In this document: piece after piece, positions 53,622 to 62,142 of the stretch | How positions within the stretch are numbered: position 1 is the stretch's first letter | Layout: each line of letters opens with the position of its first letter | The notes under the pieces: model-generated | The model's database searches: none | What the model saw: the letters and a program-made list of their open reading frames with translations, nothing else | Told to the model about the DNA's origin: nothing | Translations under genes and position numbers: made by a program | Source: Candidatus Thorarchaeota archaeon | GTDB taxonomy: Archaea; Asgardarchaeota; Thorarchaeia; Thorarchaeales; Thorarchaeaceae | DNA length: 64,000 bases | Assembly: GCA_016933575.1 (NCBI GenBank) | Contig: JAFGAR010000064.1 | Location: 62,001 to 126,000, forward strand | Direction: 5' to 3'

Positions 53622-54449
53622 TCACCCTTTCATTTTTCTCTCAAGTACACCTAACCAGATGTCAACTAATAATCCTAAGTATGGTTCATCATTAGGAGTT
53701 ACACGTGAACCAACTAATAGATATACATCACCTAGCATCTTTGTTGGTTTTCTCTTACCAACCTTGAGTGTGACATCCTCGCCTGGTAATCTCACCAGAA
53801 AACCATGTTCATAGAATACTCTTGCTTGGTCAGAAAAATCATAGTCAAGATTCCCAATCGGTTCAGGATGCGTTATTAGTTCCGCTCGGTTCAAAAGTAC
53901 GTCAATGTAAAGAGATTCAAAAGCATAATTAGGAATTAGTCGTCTAGTATCAGGAAGTCCCCACTTTCTCATTGTCAGTTGACTTTGTTCAATGAACCCC
54001 GAAAAGTCTCCACCTTCTCCTTCTATCATAAGTCTTACGCAATCATCAAATGAAACTACAACATTGTTTGGCTGAACTTCCCATCTTTTGATACCCTTTG
54101 GATTGCTTATCTTTTCCGAGCTCTGATCCCAAGTGCAAAGCGGAATTGTTGACATCGCAAGCATCTTCTCAGGTTCCCAGATCTTACGCTCCATCATTTT
54201 CCATAATCTATCATTGACGACAAAGAGTGAGACCGAAACTGGTAGTAGTGCATTTACATTCTTCTTCAGAAAATCATCAATACCTCCAATAACGATCAGC
54301 TGGTCTATAATATTCTCTAATTGTTCATTGGAAATTATGACCTCATCATTGTTATCTAGAGCTACAGATTGCTTGTCTGTCAACCTAAAATCTATGTCAA
54401 ATTCATCTACTAGTTTTCGATATGCTTTTGCAGGATGTTCCGTTCTCAT
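53622..54449 (-). CDS. Soluble protein of unknown function
   Basis: A 275-residue protein with no membrane helix, no signal and no metal motif I recognise. The N-terminal part is helical and acidic (LENIIDQLIVIGGIDDFL); the C-terminal part is beta rich (FLVRLPGEDVTLKVGKRK, DVYLLVGSRV). It precedes a membrane protein gene in the same operon, so it may be that protein's cytoplasmic partner. The start is an ATG at 54449 without a clear ribosome-binding site. Confidence 0.6.
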   Translation of the reverse strand: MRTEHPAKAYRKLVDEFDIDFRLTDKQSVALDNNDEVIISNEQLENIIDQLIVIGGIDDFLKKNVNALLPVSVSLFVVNDRLWKMMERKIWEPEKMLAMSTIPLCTWDQSSEKISNPKGIKRWEVQPNNVVVSFDDCVRLMIEGEGGDFSGFIEQSQLTMRKWGLPDTRRLIPNYAFESLYIDVLLNRAELITHPEPIGNLDYDFSDQARVFYEHGFLVRLPGEDVTLKVGKRKPTKMLGDVYLLVGSRVTPNDEPYLGLLVDIWLGVLERKMKG

Positions 54450-54570
54450 TGCTTGTTCGTGTCACATAGAAGCTTAGAAAACAGTTTCGTTCAGGTCAAT
54501 TCCTAATTCATTCGGTTTCTTTCGATAGACCTAAAACCAATATAATGCTCATGAATTGTCTGTGAGTAAA

Positions 54571-55602
54571 ATGAACAAACTTTACGGACGTGACCTTATC
54601 ACAACACAGGATTGGAGTGTTGATGAGATTGAACAAGCTCTTAAGCTTGCTTTCGAATTCAAGGCTAATCGTTACGACCATCCTATGAACAATTGTCTAG
54701 ATCGTCGTACATTCTTCATGTTCTTCTATAATCCCTCTGTTCGAACTCGACAGTCCTTTGAAGCTGCAGCTACTGAACTTGGAGGACATGCCCAGTTCCT
54801 CGAGCCAAAATCAATGCGACTGAAATCATCAAAATCTGCTGGAGAGACTATAGAAGACGCAGCTCAGGTCATGAGTCGCTATGCTGTCGGAATTGGAATT
54901 CGAATTCTCGAAACTGCCATCGACTATTATGGTCAAGGCGATGAGTTACTCCGTCAGTATGCAGCCAATGCGAGTATCCCAATCGTCAGTATGGCTCATG
55001 ATAAATTCCACCCATTCCAAGGATTAGCTGATGTGATGGGATACAGACAACATGCTGGCAAGAATCTCAAAAGAAAGAAGATTCTTCAGGTGTGGGGAAA
55101 AGGAGCTCTTGTAAGGTCTTGGTGCAGTGTGCAGGAGAGTATCCTCATCAATTCTAGATTAGGAATGGATGTTACGCTTGCTTATCCAAAGGGTTATGAT
55201 CTTGATCCTCAAGTGATGAAATGGTGCAAAGAGAATGCTGAGGCAGCAGACAGCACATTCGAAATAGTTCATGATTTGGAGGAGGGTTACAAAGATGCGG
55301 ATATTGTGTACTCAAGGAACTGGATGACATCGAATTTCTATGATGATATGGCGAAGCATGGTGTTGATGAAGCAAAGAAGAATGAGATAGAGATCGCTGC
55401 TAAATATGATGATTGGATCACAACCAAAGATTGGATGTCAAGAACCAATGATGCATTCTTTACGCATTGTGGACCTGTTGACCGGAATGCAGAAGTCACG
55501 GATGAAGTCTGTGATGGACCGCGGTCAATCGTTTATGATGTAGCAGAAGCTCGTCTCCACGTACAAAAGGCTGTAATGGCACTTACAATGGGAAAACAAT
55601 AA
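54571..55602 (+). CDS. Second carbamoyltransferase-family protein, HCLP motif altered
   Basis: About 343 residues, a paralogue of the enzyme at 40143-41189. NPSVRTRQSFEAA holds the carbamoyl-phosphate loop (SVRTR in place of STRTR) and HPFQGLADVM the second motif, but the C-terminal substrate motif HCLP is HCGP (near 299-302). Loss of the leucine that helps position the substrate suggests a different acceptor or weakened activity. The ATG at 54571 fits a near-leaderless transcript from a TATA-like TATAATGC at 54541-54548; an upstream TTG is open but would lie at the promoter. A TTCG-capped hairpin follows. Confidence 0.75.
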   Translation: MNKLYGRDLITTQDWSVDEIEQALKLAFEFKANRYDHPMNNCLDRRTFFMFFYNPSVRTRQSFEAAATELGGHAQFLEPKSMRLKSSKSAGETIEDAAQVMSRYAVGIGIRILETAIDYYGQGDELLRQYAANASIPIVSMAHDKFHPFQGLADVMGYRQHAGKNLKRKKILQVWGKGALVRSWCSVQESILINSRLGMDVTLAYPKGYDLDPQVMKWCKENAEAADSTFEIVHDLEEGYKDADIVYSRNWMTSNFYDDMAKHGVDEAKKNEIEIAAKYDDWITTKDWMSRTNDAFFTHCGPVDRNAEVTDEVCDGPRSIVYDVAEARLHVQKAVMALTMGKQ

Positions 55603-55607
55603 TTTTT

Positions 55608-55627
55608 GAAAGGGCTTCGGCCCTTTC
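55608..55627 (+). terminator. TTCG-capped hairpin after the second carbamoyltransferase
   Basis: GAAAGGGC (55608-55615) and GCCCTTTC (55620-55627) pair over eight bases with a TTCG loop, just after the stop. The T run is weak (CTTTCTATTAG), so it may act in mRNA stability as well as in termination. The rest of the gap to 55838 is AT rich and holds no gene I can support. Confidence 0.5.
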
Positions 55628-55814
55628 TATTAGCCTTTCCAGTTCATTCTACTCAATTCTTTATTCAAACAAATTGTTTAAGCAAGACGTATATATCAGA
55701 GCTATATATTATACATTATCGAGCCGGGAGAAATCCAATCGCAACTATTGGATATGTAACTCTGAGAGAGAAGCTACATAGTTCAATTACTAGACTTGGT
55801 ATGGGAATGCTCAT

Positions 55815-55835
55815 GTGGGCGCAATCTGCGCTCAC
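55815..55835 (-). terminator. Short-loop hairpin after the orphan ATPase gene
   Basis: GTGGGCGCA and TGCGCTCAC (55815-55823 with 55827-55835) form a nine-pair stem with one G-T around a three-base loop, 4 bases past the stop of the leftward ATPase gene. No T run follows on the minus strand. Confidence 0.4.
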
Positions 55836-55838
55836 ACC

Positions 55839-56924
55839 TTATTCTTCAGATATTTCGCTCCATCGATGACATCTAATCCAGTGGTCTGGTTCAACTTCTC
55901 TATCTTCTGGCACTTGTTCCTTACAGATATCAATTGCATATTGACAACGTGGATGAAATGGGCAACCTGTTGGTAAACATGCCAAGTCTGGCGGATCGCC
56001 AGGAATCCCTCGAAGGCGTGGTCTTTTGCCTGCTTTCATTTGCATCATTGCTATCGTTGGAAATGATGACATCAATCCCATGGTGTATGGATGTCGAGGA
56101 TTGTGAAACATCTGAACTGCAGGTCCCGACTCTAGAATCTTTCCGCCATACATTACAGCTACGCGATCTGCTAGTTCTGCAATGACTCCTGCATCATGAC
56201 TGATTAAGAGAAGAGAAACGTCGAACTCTTCTTTTATCATTCTCAGAACGTTCAGTATCTGTCGCTGCATTGTGACATCTAAGGCTGAAGTTGGTTCATC
56301 TGCTATCACCATGTATGGTCCAGCTATCAGTGCCATAGCTATCAGAATTCGTTGGCTCTCTCCACCACTGAAGCAGCCTGGATCTAAGACAAACCTGATT
56401 CCTGCATCAGCAAGTTGAACGATTCCAAGATATTCAAGAACTTTCTTTTTGAGTTCGATAAGCCGTATGTCTTCCTCATGGACTTCTATTGGCTCTGCAG
56501 TCTGATGACCTATGCTATGTTGTGGATTCAATGCATGTCCAAGTCCTTGAGGTATCATACTTATTTCCCTACCACGAATCTTGACGAGTTCCTCTTGTGG
56601 AAGTCTTGTTAGTTCTTTTCCCCTGAATGTTATTTTACCACGAATCCCCGGTCTATCAATCTCCCCATCAAGACCCTTATCGAATGCTTTTCTGAGATTT
56701 GGATCATTTGAAGCACCAGCTGCAAATCTAGCAACTTTTTCAAAAAGTCCAATGATTGAAAGTGCCATACTAGTCTTTCCCGATCCACTCTCTCCTAAAA
56801 GACCCAGGCACTCGCCTTCCTTGACTGTCAATGATACATCATCTACAGCCCGAATAAGGCCTTTATTCGATGGATAGTATGCCTTCAGATTTTCAATGAT
56901 GAGTATCGGATCACCCTTAGTCAT
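55839..56924 (-). CDS. Orphan Dpp/Opp-type ABC ATPase (canonical)
   Basis: A 361-residue ATPase of the oligopeptide family without permease or binding-protein genes nearby. Walker A GESGSGKTS, Q-loop PQGLGHALNP, signature FSGGESQRILIA, Walker B VIADEPTSALD and H-loop ISHDAG are all intact. Between Walker A and Q-loop is an insertion of about 40 residues (near 60-100) shared with the ATPase at 60961-62085. The C-terminal Cys cluster (CPFHPRCQYAIDIC) is kept. It is divergent from an acyltransferase gene. It may pair with the second, degenerate ATPase. Confidence 0.85.
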   Translation of the reverse strand: MTKGDPILIIENLKAYYPSNKGLIRAVDDVSLTVKEGECLGLLGESGSGKTSMALSIIGLFEKVARFAAGASNDPNLRKAFDKGLDGEIDRPGIRGKITFRGKELTRLPQEELVKIRGREISMIPQGLGHALNPQHSIGHQTAEPIEVHEEDIRLIELKKKVLEYLGIVQLADAGIRFVLDPGCFSGGESQRILIAMALIAGPYMVIADEPTSALDVTMQRQILNVLRMIKEEFDVSLLLISHDAGVIAELADRVAVMYGGKILESGPAVQMFHNPRHPYTMGLMSSFPTIAMMQMKAGKRPRLRGIPGDPPDLACLPTGCPFHPRCQYAIDICKEQVPEDREVEPDHWIRCHRWSEISEE

Positions 56925-57060
56925 TAAAGCACCAGTGGCGGCGGTGGTTTTTCAGTTAATAAACAGTATCAAAGGAGCATTATAGGGATACCTTACAGAT
57001 ATTCTTAAACGGTGTTCTGTTTGACTAAGAAATAACGTAAAGACATCTCCTATGTCGGAG

Positions 57061-57145
57061 TAGGTCATACAACCTATCCTATTAGATTAATCCACGAACG
57101 CCTTGATGAAGGCTCTAATTGACAAGGAGTTGTAATCGAGGCGTT
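57061..57145. promoter_or_regulatory. Inverted repeats between ATPase and acyltransferase genes
   Basis: In the 227-bp divergent gap, TAGGT/ACCTA (57061-57065 with 57072-57076) and AACGCCT/AGGCGTT (57097-57103 with 57139-57145) are visible, the latter flanking a short CCTT/AAGG repeat. They may be regulator sites or a leader structure of the rightward gene. Confidence 0.3.
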
Positions 57146-57151
57146 TTAACC

Positions 57152-58288
57152 ATGGCACAAAATCGAGTATCTTGGGTTGATATTGCTAAAGCATTAGCTT
57201 TGATACTTGTTATTGCTGTTCATTCTATACCTCGAAATTTCTATTCTAGCATATTAACTGGTTTTGTAATGCCAGCATTCTTCATTCTTTATGGTGTCAC
57301 TCATAATGCAGACAAACACCGTGAGAATCTCACCGGTTATATTTACAACAGATTCCGTTCATTGATGATACCCTATGTTATTCTTTCCTTTGTCATGATT
57401 CTTATGTATACATTACTTTATCCCCAGATTGATTTTGGATTTACGCCCCTAGATACCTTGTTTTGGTTCTTCTATGGAAATGGTCCAATGGGTCGAATTT
57501 CTCACCTCTGGTTTCTCAGAACCATGTTTTTTGCTATCATTCTATTCTCTTTAGTTGACAAGTATCTTAACAATAAGCCTGAAATTTTGCGTTTCCCATT
57601 GATATTGGGTCTACCAGCAATTGGTGTATTTCTCAAGACTGCAACAGGGGTTGAACTAGTACCTTGGGGACTGGATGCTGTACTGATCTCGCTATCCTTC
57701 ATTATGATTGGTAATGAAATTCGCAAATTCGCTCATACATCGCCATGGACAGTAGATCCCATATTTGATGGGATTACAGTATTTCTGTCTCTGATTTTCT
57801 TCCTACTTCTCTCGATATCCAATGGATTTGTCAATATTGGTGAGAGTCTCTATGGTTTGTCGATATACACCTATTTACTGACGGGACTTCTTGGAACTTA
57901 TTGTTTAGGAATCATCTCATATCATCTGAGTAATCGAAGTTCTTTGCTTACAAAAGTTGCTCAAAGATGGAATCGATTTGGACAAGAGATTTACGAGCTT
58001 CATCCTCTCATAATAGAAGCTAACTATCAGTTTCTTGGAGGTCTTGTAGTCTTGAATGTTATAACCTACTACCCGGGTATACTCCTCTTTCTTGTCAATT
58101 TCTTTGCTGCTATGGTGGTCACATACTTTGCGTCTTCGAGAATCATATCAAAATCATCAATTCTTCGTCTTGCGTTTCTTGGTTGGAGTAGCACAAAACA
58201 TGTACCTACTAAGATAGAAGAGATTCCAACACAATCCATCTTAGAAGAACGGCAGGAGATTCTTGAAGAAAACGCTATATTAGAGTGA
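57152..58288 (+). CDS. Acyltransferase-3 family membrane protein
   Basis: About 378 residues with ten or so helices. VDIAKALALILVIAVHSIP holds the family's N-terminal arginine/histidine catalytic motif (histidine present; an arginine later in RSLMIPYVI), and FVMPAFFILYGVT, PMGRISHLWFLRTMF are typical. Such proteins O-acylate surface glycans or lipids. An acidic C-terminal tail of about 30 residues follows. The ATG at 57152 is used. It is divergent from an orphan ABC ATPase and 63 bases upstream of the DUF362 gene. Confidence 0.8.
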   Translation: MAQNRVSWVDIAKALALILVIAVHSIPRNFYSSILTGFVMPAFFILYGVTHNADKHRENLTGYIYNRFRSLMIPYVILSFVMILMYTLLYPQIDFGFTPLDTLFWFFYGNGPMGRISHLWFLRTMFFAIILFSLVDKYLNNKPEILRFPLILGLPAIGVFLKTATGVELVPWGLDAVLISLSFIMIGNEIRKFAHTSPWTVDPIFDGITVFLSLIFFLLLSISNGFVNIGESLYGLSIYTYLLTGLLGTYCLGIISYHLSNRSSLLTKVAQRWNRFGQEIYELHPLIIEANYQFLGGLVVLNVITYYPGILLFLVNFFAAMVVTYFASSRIISKSSILRLAFLGWSSTKHVPTKIEEIPTQSILEERQEILEENAILE

Positions 58289-58351
58289 AATGTGCCCTTG
58301 CCAAATTATTATTTAGTGGTTTGATTATCGAAAATGGAGGATTGACGAGGT

Positions 58352-59536
58352 ATGAAATCCGCAGTCTATTTCACTGACCGACAAGCCCGTTCTGACTTCA
58401 ACATGCTTGATAAGATTGAAATTGTTTTCAATAAACTCGGTCTTAAGAAAGCAATCAAAAAGAATTCTAAAGTGATGATCAAGACCCATTTTGGAGCCTG
58501 GGGTAACACGAACTATTTGCGCCCTGCCTATGTTCGTAAGGTTGTAGACTTGGTTAAGGCTCTTGGTGGGAATCCATATGTTGTTGAAACGTGTGGACTT
58601 GGGTATGGATCTGGCGGTGCATACGGAGGTCGAACAACTGCGCCAGAGTATCTCAGTATGGCTGCATTGAATGGATTTACTGAAGGTTCTCTCGGAGCTC
58701 CAATTCTCATGGCTGATGGATACTGGGGCAATGATGTACATCGAGTCAAGATAAAAGGTGAACATGTCAAACATGTTGATGTTGCAGCCGCTGGTTTAGA
58801 TGCTGACGTGATCATAGTTCTGACTCATGCAAAAGGTCATGGTTTGAGTGGTCTTGGAGGAACGATAAAGAACCTGGGAATCGGTCTCGTTGGCAAAAGT
58901 GGAAAGGCTGCCATGCATTTTGATGGTAAGGTTACAATTGATCCAGAGAAATGTCTCGGTCCAGATTGCTCCCTCTGTCTCAAGGTCTGTCCTGTCCGTT
59001 GCATTACAATGGAAGAAAAAGCAGTAATTGACTTGAACGCATGTATCGTATGTGGGCACTGCACTGGTGTCTGTTTACGAGATGCAAAAGCGAAAGCCAT
59101 CTCAACAAAATGGCGAACCCCCAAAGATCAAGCAGTCCGATTTGTAGAGAACGCACTTGGTGTGATTGAACTTATCGGGAGGGACCGTTTCTATTATCTC
59201 AACCTAGCAATAGACATCTCTGATAAATGTGATTGCTGGAATGTTGGAGCTCCGCTACTTGTCCATGATATAGGAATCTTTGGCTCCCGTGACCCTCTCG
59301 CTTTGGACCAAGCTACACTCGATGCGATTAACGAATCCAAACCTAATCTTGAATCTGAGGCTAAAGATGTCCATGAAGGTGATTGTATCTTTGCTATTGC
59401 TCATAATCAGAAAGATCCAAAGACTGGAGAACTACTTGACTTTGCTAAAATCCAACTAGAGCATGCAAAGAAAATGGGACTGGGAAGTCGTGATTATGAC
59501 CTTGTGACTCTCACTAAGAAACCTCCGAAAAGGTAG
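58352..59536 (+). CDS. DUF362 protein with [4Fe-4S] ferredoxin domain
   Basis: A 394-residue protein. The DUF362 part (with MIKTHFGAWGNTNYLRP and AKGHGLSGLGGTIKNLGIG) is interrupted near residues 195-250 by a ferredoxin-like pair: CLGPDCSLCLKVCP, whose first spacing is four residues, and CIVCGHCTGVCL. This is the common archaeal form; the role is unknown, though redox or metal-cofactor maturation is often proposed. A GGAGG and a GAGG precede the ATG. AT-rich sequence at 58303-58315 may be its promoter. Confidence 0.85.
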   Translation: MKSAVYFTDRQARSDFNMLDKIEIVFNKLGLKKAIKKNSKVMIKTHFGAWGNTNYLRPAYVRKVVDLVKALGGNPYVVETCGLGYGSGGAYGGRTTAPEYLSMAALNGFTEGSLGAPILMADGYWGNDVHRVKIKGEHVKHVDVAAAGLDADVIIVLTHAKGHGLSGLGGTIKNLGIGLVGKSGKAAMHFDGKVTIDPEKCLGPDCSLCLKVCPVRCITMEEKAVIDLNACIVCGHCTGVCLRDAKAKAISTKWRTPKDQAVRFVENALGVIELIGRDRFYYLNLAIDISDKCDCWNVGAPLLVHDIGIFGSRDPLALDQATLDAINESKPNLESEAKDVHEGDCIFAIAHNQKDPKTGELLDFAKIQLEHAKKMGLGSRDYDLVTLTKKPPKR

Positions 59537-59593
59537 AGCTAGTATGAGACTTCACTGTGAAGATTAATATCTAAGACTATATCGTTGCGTAGC

Positions 59594-60118
59594 ATGACAA
59601 ATCAGTCGTTTAGAGAGGAACTCATCCAAGCTCATTTAAAGATGAGAGCACATCTATATCGCATTATAGAAGGATTGACACAGGAGATACTTCTGAAAGA
59701 GATTTCAGACGAAGCCAGCTATCCCCATATGTTATCACTCATCTGGCATATCGGTGGTGCGGAGACCTACTGGTTTCACCGAGCAGGTCATGACATTGGA
59801 CCAAAATTTCAGATTGAGAAGTATGAAGATATTCAGAAGAATCTTCATGCAAATACTGAAGGTATCAGGCGAGTTGTTAGAGGGTGCGATGATGACCAGA
59901 TACAAATCATCTCTCCAACAGAAGATGGTGGACCCAGTGTAGCTTGGTGTGTTTTGAGAACCTACCAACATGGTCTGTATCATACTGCTCAGATCTCTAA
60001 GATTCGCCATATAATTGAAGAAATACCTCCATTGCGCACTGATGAAGACACTTGGAGTACTGGAGTAGATGCAGTCATTGAAATAATAAAGAAGTTCTCT
60101 CCTGCACCTCGCGAATAA
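59594..60118 (+). CDS. DinB/YfiT-like metal-binding protein
   Basis: About 174 residues of four-helix DinB type. The metal histidines are seen in LIWHIGGAETYW and in YQHGLYHTAQIS, the family's spaced His motifs. Many members are thiol transferases or have no known role. I use the ATG at 59594; a TTG three codons upstream is open. It has its own AT-rich promoter (about 59568-59580). Confidence 0.7.
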   Translation: MTNQSFREELIQAHLKMRAHLYRIIEGLTQEILLKEISDEASYPHMLSLIWHIGGAETYWFHRAGHDIGPKFQIEKYEDIQKNLHANTEGIRRVVRGCDDDQIQIISPTEDGGPSVAWCVLRTYQHGLYHTAQISKIRHIIEEIPPLRTDEDTWSTGVDAVIEIIKKFSPAPRE

Positions 60119-60133
60119 TAGTTACACAGATTC

Positions 60134-60481
60134 CTAAGATTCATACTTTTTGATTTTTTTACGCAAAGTATAGGATCGGTACGTTCTGATTGGTGCCCAA
60201 ATAGTTAGTGGAGCAATCATGATGATTAGAATGAATGCCATCCAAAATCCATTCTGATAGATTGGATTCATGTAGAACAGCACCAAGAACGGAAGTAGTG
60301 TTGTTGAAAAAATTACAAAAAAGATTGAACTAACCAGAAAATCGTTAAAATGTGCAGCATCGTAACATCCACTTGAGCACCACATTCCCCTTCGAAATAT
60401 ATCGTTTTTCCAATCTTCCCCCTCAAGAGATCCACACCATCTGCACCTTACTGCTTTCTTTGGGTCCACTGTGACCAACAA
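60134..60481 (-). CDS. Small zinc-ribbon membrane protein
   Basis: About 115 residues. CRWCGSLEG and WCSSGCYD make a four-Cys zinc site near the N-terminus, followed by two or three helices (about 45-70 and 75-98) and a very basic tail (RKKIKKYES). A TTG at 60481 lies 6 bases after AGGAGG and is preferred to a start ten codons earlier that precedes this site. No function is known. Confidence 0.6.
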   Translation of the reverse strand: MLVTVDPKKAVRCRWCGSLEGEDWKNDIFRRGMWCSSGCYDAAHFNDFLVSSIFFVIFSTTLLPFLVLFYMNPIYQNGFWMAFILIIMIAPLTIWAPIRTYRSYTLRKKIKKYES

Positions 60482-60604
60482 ACTGACCCTCCTTTGAACG
60501 ATTAGTGGCAATAACCGAAGAGATGGAATCCAACAACTCGTATGAATGAAGATTTTTGAACTTTGTTAGTGTTCATTGTATCTATTCAAATCAGCGAGAG
60601 TTAC

Positions 60605-60886
60605 TCATCCAGAAGCCTTCTTTATTCCGTTCCATGTGTATTTTGCTGCAAAACATCCTATACACATACACACCAACGAGATGAGTGCAAGTGTGGCAGT
60701 CCATGCAAAACTAGAGTATGCACCAAATGTAATCGCCATTAGAAAAAGAATGGGTCCATTGATACAAGTGCAAATTGTCACACAACAACTCAAAGCTAAT
60801 GTCAACAGGGTTCCAAAACTATCATCCTTTGGACCTGGGCTTGGTGGTGGTGGAGACTTGGGAATTTCAATTTCAGCCAAAACCAT
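60605..60886 (-). CDS. Small two-helix membrane protein with proline-rich N-terminus
   Basis: About 93 residues: a proline-rich start (IPKSPPPPSPGPKDD) and two helices rich in cysteine (LALSCCVTICTCING and ISLVCMCIGC). No family is known. A GGAGGGG lies just before the ATG at 60886; a TTG at 60880, with better spacing, may be the real start. Confidence 0.5.
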   Translation of the reverse strand: MVLAEIEIPKSPPPPSPGPKDDSFGTLLTLALSCCVTICTCINGPILFLMAITFGAYSSFAWTATLALISLVCMCIGCFAAKYTWNGIKKASG

Positions 60887-60960
60887 ACCCCTCCAATATC
60901 GGTGACTTTCAATCCGCAAATCTAGATTTAAATTCTTAGGGTTTTTGTACAGATTTTATC

Positions 60961-62085
60961 CTACCATTTTGGCAGTTCTTCATATCTATGGCACATCACA
61001 AAATGCCCATCCTCAACCTCTCGGTATTCAGGTTTCTTCTCACGACAGACATCCTGAGCGAACTCGCATCTATCTTTGAATGGACATCCAATGATGATTT
61101 CAGCAAGATCTGGAGGTTTCCCGGGAATCCCTCTGATCCTTAATCCCTTTTCCTTTACCTTTCTGATGACCTCCATGGAGGGATTACTCATAATGAAAGC
61201 CCTTGTAAATGGATGCCCCGGTGATGTCATGATAGTTGCAGTACTACCAAACTCAACGATGTGTCCTGCTGTCATTACCGCGACCTTATCGCATGTCTGA
61301 GATATTGTGCCCTGATTATTGCTTATCATTAGCATTGACAAGTCCATTTCTTCTCTAGCTATTTGGATGGCTTCAAGAATTCGCAACTGAATAGCCATAT
61401 CTACTGCAGTAGTAGGTTCGTCTGCGATGAATAGAGCTGGATCTGGGACCAGAGCCATAGCAATTAGTACTCGCTGATCTTCACCTACACTGAATTGACG
61501 TGGTTTCATACCTTTTCGAATATCAACATCTCCCAACTCAATGAGGTCAAGAGTTTGAAGTACTTTCTTCATGACACGAATCTCATTCAGTGTATTATCT
61601 TCATCATGAGCATAGAGACTCTCCGCAGTCTGCTCCTCAATAGTAGAATACGGATTCAGTGATTTAGTTGATCCCTGCGGCACGTAGGTGATCTCAGCAC
61701 CTCTTATCTCTCTATACTCCTTTTCATCAAGAGTAAGCAGATCCTTCCCTTTGAACCAGATGTGCCCCTCCACTCCTGGAAGGTCTTCGCCTATATCCTT
61801 CGAGGTAAGCCCTTTTTTGTTTGCCTCATCTCGTAGTTTCCATAGCCGTTTGTTCTCTTCATTTGCAGCAGTTGAGGCGAAGTATCGTGAGAGATTATCA
61901 AAGATGCCTAGAATTGCGAGAGCAACAGTTGTCTTGCCTGCTCCTGACTCTCCGAAAAGACCAACTGATTCTCCCTTTCGAACTTCAAAACTGATATCAT
62001 TCACTGCTCGAATGAGACCCTTCTTTGATGTATAGAATGCCTTGAGTCCTTCAACTTTGAGTACTACATCATCATCAACGGTCAT
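60961..62085 (-). CDS. Orphan Dpp/Opp-type ABC ATPase with degenerate catalytic site
   Basis: A 374-residue paralogue of the ATPase at 55839-56924, with the same insertion after Walker A. Walker A (GESGAGKTT), Q-loop (PQGSTKSLNP) and Walker B with its Glu (FIADEPTTAVD) are intact. The signature is FSVGEDQR instead of LSGGQ-type, and the H-loop ISHD is ISNN, so the histidine that completes catalysis is asparagine (Asn256). One site of a heterodimer is therefore probably inactive. The C-terminal Cys cluster (CPFKDRCEFAQDVC) is kept. It lies 57 bases behind the acyltransferase gene. Confidence 0.85.
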   Translation of the reverse strand: MTVDDDVVLKVEGLKAFYTSKKGLIRAVNDISFEVRKGESVGLFGESGAGKTTVALAILGIFDNLSRYFASTAANEENKRLWKLRDEANKKGLTSKDIGEDLPGVEGHIWFKGKDLLTLDEKEYREIRGAEITYVPQGSTKSLNPYSTIEEQTAESLYAHDEDNTLNEIRVMKKVLQTLDLIELGDVDIRKGMKPRQFSVGEDQRVLIAMALVPDPALFIADEPTTAVDMAIQLRILEAIQIAREEMDLSMLMISNNQGTISQTCDKVAVMTAGHIVEFGSTATIMTSPGHPFTRAFIMSNPSMEVIRKVKEKGLRIRGIPGKPPDLAEIIIGCPFKDRCEFAQDVCREKKPEYREVEDGHFVMCHRYEELPKW

Positions 62086-62142
62086 AATTTTTCAATAGAG
62101 GTTTCATTGAAATACTCTATGGCTAGCGCATCAATGCTACTT

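Noticed and set aside
55630-55869. Small rightward open frame covering 55606-55869
   Set aside because: No ribosome-binding site, it begins inside the terminator hairpin and overlaps the end of the ATPase gene; composition does not look coding.
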